Under the pieces are notes generated by a model. That model was not told the DNA's origin. It did no database searches and saw nothing but the letters and a program-made list of their open reading frames with translations. Position numbers and translations under genes: made by a program. Below are positions 41,191 to 49,279 of a stretch of 64,000 nucleotides of DNA, piece after piece. The DNA lies in assembly GCA_033851545.1 (NCBI GenBank), contig JAWWOO010000049.1:1-64000 (forward strand). Direction: 5' to 3'. Each line of letters begins with the position of its first letter. Within the stretch, counting starts at the first letter, position 1. The DNA comes from JAWWOL01 sp033851545 (GTDB taxonomy: Bacteria > Actinomycetota > Actinomycetes > JAWWOL01).

Positions 41191-41612
41191 GGCTGCAGAT
41201 CCGCGAGGTTGACCACGATGGCTTCCTGCGTGCTGCGGGCGATGACGACGACCGCCTCGACGTACGGGTCGGGGTTCTCCTCGCGGTGCGGCACGAACGG
41301 CGGGACGAACACGTAGTCACCGGCCTTCGTGACGATGCGGACCTCTTCGCCGTTCTCGAGGAACACGAACTCCGGCGTGCCGCTCACCACGTAGATCGCG
41401 GTCTCGGACTCGCCGTGGTGGTGGTTGGCCGAGGTCAGCCCTGGGGCGACGTGGGTCTGGCCGAGCCAGAGCCGCTGGCTGCCGACAGTGGCACCGCTGA
41501 CGCCGGCATAGCGGCGCATGCCCGAGGTCTGTGCGGTCTCCGGGTCGAGGCGTGACGGCGGGATGTGGTGCAGGACGGGTGCATGATGAAAGGGATCGAG
41601 CTGGGCGGACAC
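41187..41612 (-). CDS. Cupin-domain protein, first enzyme-like gene of the leftward sulfur operon
   Basis: A 141-residue single cupin. Metal ligands are visible in motif 1 (SANHHHGESETAIYVVSG: His-His, Glu) and motif 2 (GDYVFVPPFVPHREEN: His). It may be a metal-dependent dioxygenase or isomerase of a small thiol or sulfonate, or a binding protein. The GTG at 41612 has GGAG 6 nt upstream. Its 160-nt 5' leader contains a Cys leader peptide and a hairpin. Confidence 0.82.
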   Translation of the reverse strand: MSAQLDPFHHAPVLHHIPPSRLDPETAQTSGMRRYAGVSGATVGSQRLWLGQTHVAPGLTSANHHHGESETAIYVVSGTPEFVFLENGEEVRIVTKAGDYVFVPPFVPHREENPDPYVEAVVVIARSTQEAIVVNLADLQP

Positions 41613-41631
41613 GGGGGACTCCGGGAGGGGA

Positions 41632-41653
41632 CACGTGCAAAAAGCCGCACGTG
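41632..41653 (-). promoter_or_regulatory. Leader hairpin (attenuator candidate) before the cupin operon
   Basis: CACGTGC and GCACGTG form a perfect 7-bp stem; in the leftward RNA the loop is GGCUUUUU. It lies between the Cys leader peptide and the cupin start. It could be the terminator/sequestering arm of a cysteine attenuator. Confidence 0.5.
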
Positions 41654-41693
41654 GAGGACACGGGCGGACCAGGCAAGAGGGACGCGAAGGCTG

Positions 41694-41774
41694 TCAGAAC
41701 CCCGGACAGGCCGCGGAAATCACCCGGAGAAGGTCGATGTGACCCCGGGTGACGAGCATGATCGAACGCGGCAT
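41694..41774 (-). CDS. Cys-containing leader peptide, leftward sulfur operon
   Basis: A 26-residue ORF containing SIMLVTRGHIDLLRVISAAC, matching the pattern of actinobacterial putative leader peptides (xxLVxRxHIDLxRVxSAxC) found before sulfur-assimilation genes. The -10 box ends 6 nt before the ATG, so the mRNA probably begins at the start codon (leaderless). A Cys codon lies four codons from the stop. Ribosome stalling there when cysteine is scarce would change downstream RNA folding and raise operon expression. Confidence 0.75.
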   Translation of the reverse strand: MPRSIMLVTRGHIDLLRVISAACPGF

Positions 41775-41780
41775 AGCCAA

Positions 41781-41808
41781 AAAGTACCCATTACACGGGC
41801 GATGTCAA
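41781..41808 (-). promoter_or_regulatory. Leftward sulfur-operon promoter
   Basis: TTGACA (-35, complement of 41803-41808) and TACTTT (-10, complement of 41781-41786) are separated by 16 nt. The predicted start lies at or beside the leader-peptide ATG at 41774. Confidence 0.65.
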
Positions 41809-41820
41809 GAGTGTTTGACA
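41803..41820. promoter_or_regulatory. Inverted repeat formed by the two divergent -35 boxes
   Basis: TGTCAA, a 6-nt spacer and TTGACA make an inverted repeat whose arms are the -35 boxes of both operons. A protein bound here would occlude both promoters at once. The right half extends into GTTTGACAAAT (41813-41823), a motif repeated at the sulfate-importer promoter. Confidence 0.6.
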
Positions 41821-41843
41821 AATCCTCGCGATAAGGTCAGGAT
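41815..41843 (+). promoter_or_regulatory. Rightward sulfur-operon promoter
   Basis: TTGACA (41815-41820) and CAGGAT (41838-41843) are separated by 17 nt. The -10 ends 7 nt before the leader-peptide ATG at 41851, predicting a leaderless transcript. The -10 departs from the best consensus. Confidence 0.5.
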
Positions 41844-41850
41844 TGCCGAC

Positions 41851-41928
41851 ATGCCTGCCGCTCCGCTCGTCCGTCGCCGTTGCGTCGACCTGGGCCGAGA
41901 CTGCAGCTGTCGCTGTCGCCGCGTCTGA
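41851..41928 (+). CDS. Cys-rich leader peptide, rightward sulfur operon
   Basis: A 25-residue ORF containing LVRRRCVDLGRDCSCRCRR: four Cys codons, three of them within five codons, in the same RRRxxDLGR frame as known actinobacterial Cys leaders. It is predicted to be translated from a leaderless mRNA. The Cys cluster would slow ribosomes when charged tRNA-Cys is low, an attenuation sensor for the importer operon that begins 203 nt downstream. Confidence 0.8.
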   Translation: MPAAPLVRRRCVDLGRDCSCRCRRV

Positions 41929-41940
41929 GCGACCCGCGTC

Positions 41941-41975
41941 GGCCGCACCTCGCCGCTGAGTCCGCGAGGCCGGCC
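41941..41975 (+). promoter_or_regulatory. Attenuator-type hairpin after the rightward leader peptide
   Basis: GGCCG...CCTCGC pairs with GCGAGG..CGGCC across a short loop, 12 nt past the leader stop. A ribosome stalled on the Cys codons would not cover it but could alter competing upstream pairings. Other GC-rich segments up to 42100 could form an alternative fold; no further gene is seen in 41976-42131. Confidence 0.5.
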
Positions 41976-42131
41976 GCCGACCCAGCACCGACCACCCCCG
42001 CACCCGACCTGCCCTGAGCCTCCGCTCGGACGGTGGGGTGTCCCCGCCCGTACGGGCTGTCCGTTGTCGCGCCCGCCGCTGGCTCCAGTGGCGATCTTCC
42101 CGCATGCCCACCCAGAGAAGGAATCGTCCCG

Positions 42132-43724
42132 ATGTCTGCCCCGCGTTTGACACCCCGTCGTACGACGGCGGTCACTGCTGCCCTGATCGCCCTCTCGGTT
42201 GGCGCGTCCGCCTGCCAGTCCAAGACCCACCTCACCGCCGCCGGCAGCTCTGGCTCGGCCGGCACTACGGGCAGCACCAGCAACGTTGCGGCCGGGGGGT
42301 CTGGAACGCTGAACTGGGAGTGGCAGCTGCCGACCTCGTGGGACCCGGTCACGTCGACCGCCGGCTGGGACGTCCACGTGCTGTCGCTGGTCTACAGCTC
42401 CATCACCGGCCTCGACCCGAGCGGAAAGGCTGTTCCTGCGGTCGCCTCATCCTGGAAGTACGGGGCCGACGGCAAGAGCATCACGTTCACCTTGCAGTCC
42501 GGCCTGAAGTTCAGCGACGGCACGACGCTCGACGCCGCGGCAGTGAAGACCAACATCGAGCGGGGCAGGGACTTCCCCAACTCGCGGATCGCCTCGCAGC
42601 TCAGGGAGGTCAAGGACGTCGTGGTCAAGAGCCCGACCGAGGTCGAGCTCGACCTGGCGCAGGTCGACTACCAGATCCCCAACCTGCTGGCCGGAAAGAC
42701 CGGCATGCTGGTCAGCCCGGCCGCGATCGCCAAGAACGCCGCAGGGCTGTCGACCAAGCCGGTGGGGGACGGGCCGTTCACGTTGACGGCCTACGTGCCG
42801 GACTCGCACGCCGACCTCGTACGCAACCCGGGCTACTTCAATGCAGCCGACATCAAGCTGGCGAAGTTCTCGGTCAAGAAGATCAGCGAGCCGCAGCAGA
42901 TCCTTGCGGCGCTGCAGTCCGGCGACGTCAACGTCGCGGTCATCCCGGGCAGCCTGGCCAAGGCCGCGGAGGCCGCCGGGTTCACCCTCCACGAGATCCC
43001 AGCCCTCACGGTGAACACCCTCGATATCAACACCAACAAGGCACCGTTCAACAACCCCAAGGTGCTTGAGGCGGTCAACTACGCCATCGACCGGCAGGCG
43101 CTCGTGGACACCCAGGAGTTCGGACACGGAACACCGTCGTACCAGCCGTTCCCGAAGGGCTACGTCGGTTACAGCCCGGCGCTGGCCAACCTCTACCCGC
43201 ACAACGTGGCCAAGGCCAAGCAGCTCCTCAGCGAGGCGGGATACCCCCACGGCCTCAGCTTCGAGCTCACCACGTCCAAGGCCACCGGCATCTCCGAGCA
43301 GCTCCAGTCCCAGCTCAAGGAGGCGGGCATCACGGCCACCCTCAAGGTGATCCCGGCCGACCAGTTCACCAACCTCGTCTATGTCAACAAGACCGCAGCG
43401 ATCGCCATCGACGGCACCGCCGGGCGCGAGTCGCCGCTGCAGATGCTCGACGTGCTCTACAGCCCGGCCGGCCTGATGAACGCGACCGCGGCCCAGCCGA
43501 GCGACGTAGGCGCCCTGTTCAACCAGGTCCGCGGCGTTTCACTGGACTCCCCGTCCTACTCCAAGACCCTCCAGGCAGCGGTCGACGCTGCGGTCAAGAG
43601 CCCGACCAGCCCGCACATCTGGCTGTACGCCTACCCGCGCCTGCTCGCCACCAGCAAGAAGGTCACGGGCCTGCAGTCCGACCTTGTGGTGCAGCGGTTC
43701 GAGGGCACGCAGGTCGCGCAGTAG
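42132..43724 (+). CDS. ABC transporter substrate-binding lipoprotein (peptide/nickel family, SBP_bac_5)
   Basis: A 530-residue lipoprotein with lipobox Cys28 (SVGASAC). The mature domain shows family-5 features: GTLNWEWQLPTSWDPVTSTAGWD, LSLVYSSITGLDPSG, GKSITFTLQSGLKFSDGTTLDAAAVKTN and VLEAVNYAIDRQALVD. It would bind a peptide-like or other organic ligand outside the membrane. The context (Cys leader, monooxygenases) points to a sulfur-containing ligand. The ATG has AAGGA 9 nt upstream. Confidence 0.88.
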   Translation: MSAPRLTPRRTTAVTAALIALSVGASACQSKTHLTAAGSSGSAGTTGSTSNVAAGGSGTLNWEWQLPTSWDPVTSTAGWDVHVLSLVYSSITGLDPSGKAVPAVASSWKYGADGKSITFTLQSGLKFSDGTTLDAAAVKTNIERGRDFPNSRIASQLREVKDVVVKSPTEVELDLAQVDYQIPNLLAGKTGMLVSPAAIAKNAAGLSTKPVGDGPFTLTAYVPDSHADLVRNPGYFNAADIKLAKFSVKKISEPQQILAALQSGDVNVAVIPGSLAKAAEAAGFTLHEIPALTVNTLDINTNKAPFNNPKVLEAVNYAIDRQALVDTQEFGHGTPSYQPFPKGYVGYSPALANLYPHNVAKAKQLLSEAGYPHGLSFELTTSKATGISEQLQSQLKEAGITATLKVIPADQFTNLVYVNKTAAIAIDGTAGRESPLQMLDVLYSPAGLMNATAAQPSDVGALFNQVRGVSLDSPSYSKTLQAAVDAAVKSPTSPHIWLYAYPRLLATSKKVTGLQSDLVVQRFEGTQVAQ

Positions 43725-43726
43725 TC

Positions 43727-44740
43727 ATGGCAGTCACCGTCGAGGCCGTACGACCGGGGGGCGGGCTGGTCACCGCCCGCCCCCGGGCCGGCTCTGCCAC
43801 CGCCCGCCGGCTGGGTCGCTGGGCCGCCATCTACGTCCCGGTCGTGGTTGCGAGCACCTTCGTCACGTTCCTGCTCGGGTCGCTGTCCAACGCCAACCCG
43901 GCGGCGTCGGTGCTGGGCGACAACGCGACCCCGCAGGACATCGTGCGCATCAACCACGTGCTCGGGCTGGACCAGCCGTTGCTGGTGCAGTACGGCCGCT
44001 GGGTCTCCCGCGCGCTCCAGGGTGACCTCGGGGTGTCCTACTTCACCCAGATCCCGGTCAGCACCAGCATCGGGCAGCGGTTGCCGGTCGACCTCTCCCT
44101 TGCGGTGCTGGCGATCTCGCTCGCGCTGCTGGTCGGAGGCGCTACAGGTGCCCTGGCAGCGGTGCGAAGCGGCAGCTGGATCGATCGCGGGGTGACCTGG
44201 GTCTGCTCGGCTGGCTCGACCGTGCCGGCGTTCGTCGTCGGCATCGGTCTGGTGGTCGTCTTCTCGGTGACGTTCAAGCTGCTGCCCTCGAGCGGGTACG
44301 TGGGACTGACCGACGACCCGGTCGGCTGGCTCGAGCACATCGCGCTGCCGGCCGTCGCCCTGTCGATCGAGCCGGGCATCTGGGTGGCCCGTCAGCTGCG
44401 CACCGCACTGGTTGACGTGCTCGACCAGAACTACGTGACCGGGGCAGTTGTCCGCGGGCTCAGCGGGCGGCGGATCCTGTTCGTGCACGCATTGCGCAAC
44501 GCCGCCGGCCCGGCGATCACGGTGCTCGGCTACTACGTACCCGTCATCATCGGTGGGACGGTCGTGACCGAGACGGTGTTCTCGCTGCCGGGCCTCGGCC
44601 AGCTCGTGCTCAACTCGGCCACATCGCGCGATGTCCCGGTCGTTCAAGGGATCCTGCTGGTCACGAGTGCCCTGGTCATCGCGTCCAACCTGTTCGTCAA
44701 CGCGGCTCTCGGCTGGCTGAGGCCGGGGGTCAACCGATGA
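43727..44740 (+). CDS. ABC transporter permease, DppB/OppB type
   Basis: A 337-residue inner-membrane permease with six TM segments, the N-terminal VPVVVASTFVTFLLGSL and LGLDQPLLVQYGRWV typical of DppB, and the EAA-type coupling loop VRGLSGRRILFVHALRNAAGP. It pairs with the next permease to form the channel. It starts 2 nt after the binding-protein stop. Confidence 0.9.
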   Translation: MAVTVEAVRPGGGLVTARPRAGSATARRLGRWAAIYVPVVVASTFVTFLLGSLSNANPAASVLGDNATPQDIVRINHVLGLDQPLLVQYGRWVSRALQGDLGVSYFTQIPVSTSIGQRLPVDLSLAVLAISLALLVGGATGALAAVRSGSWIDRGVTWVCSAGSTVPAFVVGIGLVVVFSVTFKLLPSSGYVGLTDDPVGWLEHIALPAVALSIEPGIWVARQLRTALVDVLDQNYVTGAVVRGLSGRRILFVHALRNAAGPAITVLGYYVPVIIGGTVVTETVFSLPGLGQLVLNSATSRDVPVVQGILLVTSALVIASNLFVNAALGWLRPGVNR

Positions 44741-45648
44741 AGATCATCCGCCGCGCACTGCGGCTCAGGTCGACCAGGGTCGCGTTGGGCCTGCTCACCG
44801 TCATCGCCTTCCTCGCGGCCTTCGGGTCGGCGACCGCGCCGTACGACCCGGTACACCAGGACGTGGCACACCTGTTGGCCGGGCCCAGTGGCGGGCACTG
44901 GCTCGGCACCGACTATCTCGGCCGCGACGTCTTGAGCCGGTTGATGGCAGGCACCCGGCTCTCGGTGCTCAGCGCCCTCGAAGCCGTGGTGGTCGGGCTG
45001 GCGATCGGCGCGACCACCGGGCTAGCGTCGGTCTTCCTGGGCCGCACGTTCGACTACCTCAGCAACCGGGTCAACGACACCCTGATGACGTTGCCGACCA
45101 TCGTCTTCGCCGTTGCTGTCACCGCGGTGCTCGGCAACCGCCTGGTCCAGGCCATGTTCGCGGTCGGGGTTCTCTTGGCACCGATGTTCTTCCGGGTCAC
45201 TCGTGCGGCGACTCTGCAGTACGCGCAGGCACAGTACGTCGAGGTGGCCGACCTCCTCGGTGCCTCGAGGGCCCACGTGATCCGGGTCCACGTGCTCCGC
45301 AAGGTGATGCCGACGGTCGCGGTAACCGCTGCCTCCGCGGCGGCCGCCGCCCTGCTCACCGTGTCCTCGTTGACCTTCCTCGGCATCGGCGTCGTGCCGC
45401 CGGCGCCGACCTGGGGCGGCGTGCTCTCCAGCGACCTGGCCTACCTCAGCCTCGCTCCCTGGGCTCCGATCGCGCCGGCCGCGATGATCATGATCACGGT
45501 TGGAGCGCTCAACACTCTCGCCGACTCGATCCGGGACAGCTCCCGAGCCGACCTGGACGCCGTCCCAGCCCTTTCCACGATCACCGATGTGAATTCGGAG
45601 TACGGACATGCCTACGGCACCCCTCATGCCGACCACCCTGCGGCCTGA
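44737..45648 (+). CDS. ABC transporter permease, DppC/OppC type
   Basis: A 303-residue permease. HWLGTDYLGRDVLSRLMAGTRLSVL is the DppC signature, and the EAA loop reads VEVADLLGASRAHVIRVHVLRKVMP. It overlaps the previous permease by 4 nt (ATGA) and the following ATPase by 41 nt. A long polar tail (SRADLDAVPALSTITDVNSE) follows the last TM. Confidence 0.9.
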   Translation: MKIIRRALRLRSTRVALGLLTVIAFLAAFGSATAPYDPVHQDVAHLLAGPSGGHWLGTDYLGRDVLSRLMAGTRLSVLSALEAVVVGLAIGATTGLASVFLGRTFDYLSNRVNDTLMTLPTIVFAVAVTAVLGNRLVQAMFAVGVLLAPMFFRVTRAATLQYAQAQYVEVADLLGASRAHVIRVHVLRKVMPTVAVTAASAAAAALLTVSSLTFLGIGVVPPAPTWGGVLSSDLAYLSLAPWAPIAPAAMIMITVGALNTLADSIRDSSRADLDAVPALSTITDVNSEYGHAYGTPHADHPAA

Positions 45649-46624
45649 CGTCCAGGCCGTCACGACCACGGAGGTCCTCGCCATCGAGGACCTCCAGGTC
45701 AGCGTGCACAACTCCCGCCTTGGCGCCGTCCTCGGCGCATCGCTGACTGTCGCTCGCGGCGAGTCGGTCGGTCTCGTCGGCGAGTCCGGCAGCGGCAAGA
45801 CGCTGACCTGCCGGGCGGCCCTCGGCGTGCTCGGCCCCGGCTGCGCGATCGAGAGCGGCACCGTACGGTTCGCCGGCCAGGACGTCACCCGGCTCGACGC
45901 CAAGGCGTGGGAGGCGATCCGCGGCCAGCGCGTCGGCGCGGTCTTCCAGGACCCGACCTCCTACCTCAACCCGTCGATCACCGTCGGCCGCCAGCTGGCC
46001 GAGGTCGTGCGCATCAAGCTCGGCCTGCCCCGGCGGCAGGCCAAGGCCAAGGCGATCGAGCTGTTCGAGGCGGTCGGCCTGCAGGCCAAGGTGTACGGGC
46101 AGCTGCCGGTCGAGCTCTCCGGCGGCATGCTCCAGCGGGTGATGATCGCCATCGCGGTCTCTTGCGACCCGGAGCTGCTGGTGGCGGACGAGGCGACCAC
46201 GGCTCTGGACGTGACCATCCAGGCCGAGATCATCGAGCTCATCCTGCGGCTGCGGGACGAGCGGGGACTCGCCGTGCTGTTCGTCTCGCACGACCTGGCG
46301 GTCATCGCGGAGCTGTGCGACCGGGTGGTGGTCTTCTACGCGGGCGAGGTCGTGGAGACCGGTCCAACGGCGCAGATCCTGGCCTCCCCGCGGCACCCGT
46401 ACACCCAGGCGTTGCTCAAGGTCGCCTCGCTCGGTGACTACGGTCGGCGCCAGCTCGACGTCATCCCCGGGCAACCGCCGTCGGTGGGGGCGCAGATCAG
46501 TGGCTGCCGGTTCGCCGACCGCTGCGCCTTCGCCCTCGACGCCTGCCGCGAGGCACCCGTTGCCGTACGGGAGGTCGACGGCCGCGAGGTCCGTTGCCTG
46601 CGGGCCGAGGAGCTGGCGTCGTGA
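45608..46624 (+). CDS. ABC transporter ATPase, OppD/DppD type
   Basis: A 338-residue ATPase with Walker A GESGSGKTL, Q-loop FQDPTSYLNPS, signature LSGGMLQRVMIA, Walker B LLVADEATTALD, H-loop VSHD, and the Cys-rich C-terminal motif CRFADRCAFALDAC, which in this family can hold an iron-sulfur site. It starts inside the upstream permease gene with CGGAG upstream. Confidence 0.92.
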   Translation: MPTAPLMPTTLRPDVQAVTTTEVLAIEDLQVSVHNSRLGAVLGASLTVARGESVGLVGESGSGKTLTCRAALGVLGPGCAIESGTVRFAGQDVTRLDAKAWEAIRGQRVGAVFQDPTSYLNPSITVGRQLAEVVRIKLGLPRRQAKAKAIELFEAVGLQAKVYGQLPVELSGGMLQRVMIAIAVSCDPELLVADEATTALDVTIQAEIIELILRLRDERGLAVLFVSHDLAVIAELCDRVVVFYAGEVVETGPTAQILASPRHPYTQALLKVASLGDYGRRQLDVIPGQPPSVGAQISGCRFADRCAFALDACREAPVAVREVDGREVRCLRAEELAS

Positions 46625-47598
46625 CGGAGCCCCTGCTGGAGCTGGACAACGTCGACGTGGTCCTCGGTCATCGCCGGCGGGCCGCGCGGATCCTCTCAGC
46701 GGTCGACCTCCAGGTGTCCGCCGGGCAGATCATCGGCGTCATCGGCGAGACCGGATCGGGCAAGACCACCCTGGCCCGGACCATCGTCGGGCTGATCGAG
46801 CCGGCCGCAGGTGAGGTGCGCCACTCCGGGCTGAAGTCCGTAGCCGGCAAGGGAAGGCGCGATGCCAGGCGGACGGGCCGGGTGCAGTTCGTCTTCCAGG
46901 ACCCGCTGCGCTCGCTCGACCCCGACCTCACGGTCTTCGAGCTGGTGGCTGAGGGATTGCGGATCCGCGGTGGGCTGTCCGAGTCCGAGATCCTCGACCG
47001 GGTAGCAGCTGCCCTCGGCAAGGTCGGGCTCGACTCCGGGCTGCTGGGGCAACTGCCGGCGCAGATCTCGGGAGGGCAACGGCAGCGCGTCTCGATTGCC
47101 CGGGCACTGGTGATGGATCCGGAGCTGCTGATCTGCGACGAGCCGGTCAGCGCGCTGGACGCGTCCAACCGCAACCAGGTGCTGCGGCTGCTGGACGACC
47201 TGCGGAGCTCGCTCGGCATCGCCATCATCGTGATCTCGCACGACCTCAGCTCGCTCGCCGGCATCGCCGATCGGGTGCTCGTGCTCTACCGCGGCCGGGT
47301 CGTCGAGGAGGGGCCGATCGGTGAAGTCTTCGGTGCACCAAGGCATCCGTACACAGCCTTGCTGGTTGCCTCGGCCCCTAGCCTTGGACTGCACCGCCCG
47401 CTGACGGCCCGGCAGCTGCGTCGCCGTACCGACGAGCCGTCCGTGGTCACCGCTGCCGGTGGGTGCGTGTTCGCCGACCGGTGCCCGTTCGTCACCGAGG
47501 TCTGCACCGAGCAGCCCCGCGCCGTCGAGGCCGAGCCCGGCTGGCACGTCGCCTGCCACCACGCCGATGCCTGGCGAGACCAAGCCGTCAACCGATAG
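46621..47598 (+). CDS. ABC transporter ATPase, OppF/DppF type
   Basis: A 325-residue ATPase with Walker A GETGSGKTT, Q-loop FQDPLRSLDPD, signature ISGGQRQRVSIARAL, Walker B LLICDEPVSALDAS and C-terminal CVFADRCPFVTEVC. The GTG start overlaps the upstream stop (GTGA). With the two permeases and binding protein it completes a five-component importer. Confidence 0.92.
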   Translation: MTEPLLELDNVDVVLGHRRRAARILSAVDLQVSAGQIIGVIGETGSGKTTLARTIVGLIEPAAGEVRHSGLKSVAGKGRRDARRTGRVQFVFQDPLRSLDPDLTVFELVAEGLRIRGGLSESEILDRVAAALGKVGLDSGLLGQLPAQISGGQRQRVSIARALVMDPELLICDEPVSALDASNRNQVLRLLDDLRSSLGIAIIVISHDLSSLAGIADRVLVLYRGRVVEEGPIGEVFGAPRHPYTALLVASAPSLGLHRPLTARQLRRRTDEPSVVTAAGGCVFADRCPFVTEVCTEQPRAVEAEPGWHVACHHADAWRDQAVNR

Positions 47599-47625
47599 TT
47601 CCGCTGTCTATCAAGGAGTTTTGCC

Positions 47626-48765
47626 ATGCCCGTCGAGTTCATCGGCCTCATCAGCACCACCCACCAGTCCGAGATCCACGGCGGGGACGGTCCTCTCATC
47701 GAACGGGAGTACGTCCGCAGGTTCGCCCGTGCCCACGAGGAGTCCGACTTCGACCGCGTCCTCATCGGCTACTCGTCGAGCTCCCCCGACGGCACGCAGG
47801 TCGCGGCCTACGCCGCCGCGCACACCGACCGGCTGGGCTTTCTGGTTGCCCACCGGCCGGGTTTCGTGTTCCCGACGGTGGCGGCAAGGACGTTTGCGAC
47901 CCTGGACCAGTTCACCGAGGGCCGCATCGCCTTCCACACCATCACCGGCGGCCACGACGCCGAGCAGCGGCGCGACGGCGACTACCTGACCAAGGACCAG
48001 CGCTACCGGCGCAGCGGCGAGTTCCTGCAGATCCTCAAGCGGTCCTGGACGTCCGACGAGCCGTTCGACTACGCCGGCGAGTTCTACACGTTCGAGGACT
48101 ACCTCCAGCAGGTCAAGCCGTACCAGCAGCCACGCATCCCGATCTACTTCGGCGGCTCGTCCCCGGCTGCCTACGAGGTCGGCGGGGCGGAGGCTGACGT
48201 GTTCGCGTTCTTCGCGCAGCCGCTGGCCCAGATCGCGGAGGAGTTCGACGCCGTACGGGCAGCGGCTGCGGCCGCCGGCCGCCTTGAGCCGCCGAGGTTC
48301 AGCGTCTCGTTCCGGCCGATCCTGGGCGCGACGGAAGAGCTGGCCTGGGAGCGGGCACACCGGATCCTGGACACGACGCGGGAGCGGGTCGCCTCGGCTA
48401 CGGAGATCAAGGGCTGGCGCGGTTTCGGTGGTGGCGAGGCATCCCAGGGGTCGCAGCGCCAGCTCGCGGCTGCCGCTCAGGGCGCGCGGCACGACCGGGC
48501 GCTGTTCACCTCACTCGCGGCGGCGACCGGGGCCGGCGGCAACTCCACTGCCCTGGTGGGCACGCCCGAGACGGTGGCGGCGGCTCTGCTCGACTACATC
48601 GACCTGGGGGCGTCGACGCTGCTCATTCGTGGCTACGACCCCTATGACGACGCGATCGACTACGGGCGCGAGCTGATCCCGCTCGTACGGGAAGAGGTCC
48701 GTCGTCGTGACCAAGCCGCCGCCAAGAGCGTTATCGTCGCTCCTCGTGAGTCGATCGCCCGCTGA
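47626..48765 (+). CDS. LLM-class flavin-dependent monooxygenase (SsuD-like), copy 2
   Basis: A 379-residue luciferase-fold enzyme closely related to copy 1 (MPVEFIGLISTTHQSEIH; FLVAHRPGFVFPTVAARTFATLDQF; ITGGHDAEQRRDGDYL; IPIYFGGSSPAAYEVGG). AAGGAG lies 7 nt upstream. As the last gene of the importer operon it probably oxidises the imported organosulfur compound to release sulfite. It is tail-to-tail with the FMN reductase, overlapping by 35 nt. Confidence 0.9.
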   Translation: MPVEFIGLISTTHQSEIHGGDGPLIEREYVRRFARAHEESDFDRVLIGYSSSSPDGTQVAAYAAAHTDRLGFLVAHRPGFVFPTVAARTFATLDQFTEGRIAFHTITGGHDAEQRRDGDYLTKDQRYRRSGEFLQILKRSWTSDEPFDYAGEFYTFEDYLQQVKPYQQPRIPIYFGGSSPAAYEVGGAEADVFAFFAQPLAQIAEEFDAVRAAAAAAGRLEPPRFSVSFRPILGATEELAWERAHRILDTTRERVASATEIKGWRGFGGGEASQGSQRQLAAAAQGARHDRALFTSLAAATGAGGNSTALVGTPETVAAALLDYIDLGASTLLIRGYDPYDDAIDYGRELIPLVREEVRRRDQAAAKSVIVAPRESIAR

Positions 48766-49279
48766 CGGCAGGCAAGGAACGGCGCAACAGGGGCGCCGCC
48801 GTGCCCAGCCACTCGGCCAGGGCTGTGTCGACGCCGGCGAACTCGGCCTCGGTGAGGACGAACGCCCGCGTCGGCACGAGCGCGCCGACCTCGATGAGCA
48901 GGGGTCGCAGATGCACCTCGGCCGCCAGCAGCTGGCCGGCGAACCCGGCCGTCACCAGGGGCACCGCGACGGTGTCCGCGAGGGCGGCCCGCGGGAAGCG
49001 GTCGATGAACAGCTTGAGCAAGCCGGTGTAGGTCGCCTTGTAGAGCGGCGTGGCGACGACGAGGACCTCAGCCTCCGTCGTCTGCTTCAGTGCTGCGTCG
49101 ACGGCAGCCGCGGCGTCGGACGAGGTCGAAGCCAACGCCGGCAGCAGCGCCGACAGCGTCACCTCACCGCCCAGTGGCAGGTCGACGGTGGCGGCGATGG
49201 CCGAAGCCACCTGGCGGGCGAGGCCCACCGTACGGGACTCGGCTCTCGGGTTGCCATCGAGCAGGACCACGCCGCTCAT
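48731..49279 (-). CDS. NADPH-dependent FMN reductase (SsuE/MsuE-like)
   Basis: A 182-residue flavodoxin-fold reductase. LLDGNPRAESRTVGLARQVA binds FMN phosphate and VLVVATPLYKATYTGLLKLFIDRFP is the family signature. It makes FMNH2 for the coupled LLM monooxygenase, with which it overlaps by 4 nt (ATGA). Confidence 0.9.
   Translation of the reverse strand: MSGVVLLDGNPRAESRTVGLARQVASAIAATVDLPLGGEVTLSALLPALASTSSDAAAAVDAALKQTTEAEVLVVATPLYKATYTGLLKLFIDRFPRAALADTVAVPLVTAGFAGQLLAAEVHLRPLLIEVGALVPTRAFVLTEAEFAGVDTALAEWLGTAAPLLRRSLPAVSGRSTHEERR

Noticed and set aside
41613..42131. SAM riboswitch in the sulfur-operon leaders
   Set aside because: No AGGTGGAGGGA-like SAM-I core or other SAM class core is recognisable. 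The Cys-containing leader ORFs explain the leaders better.
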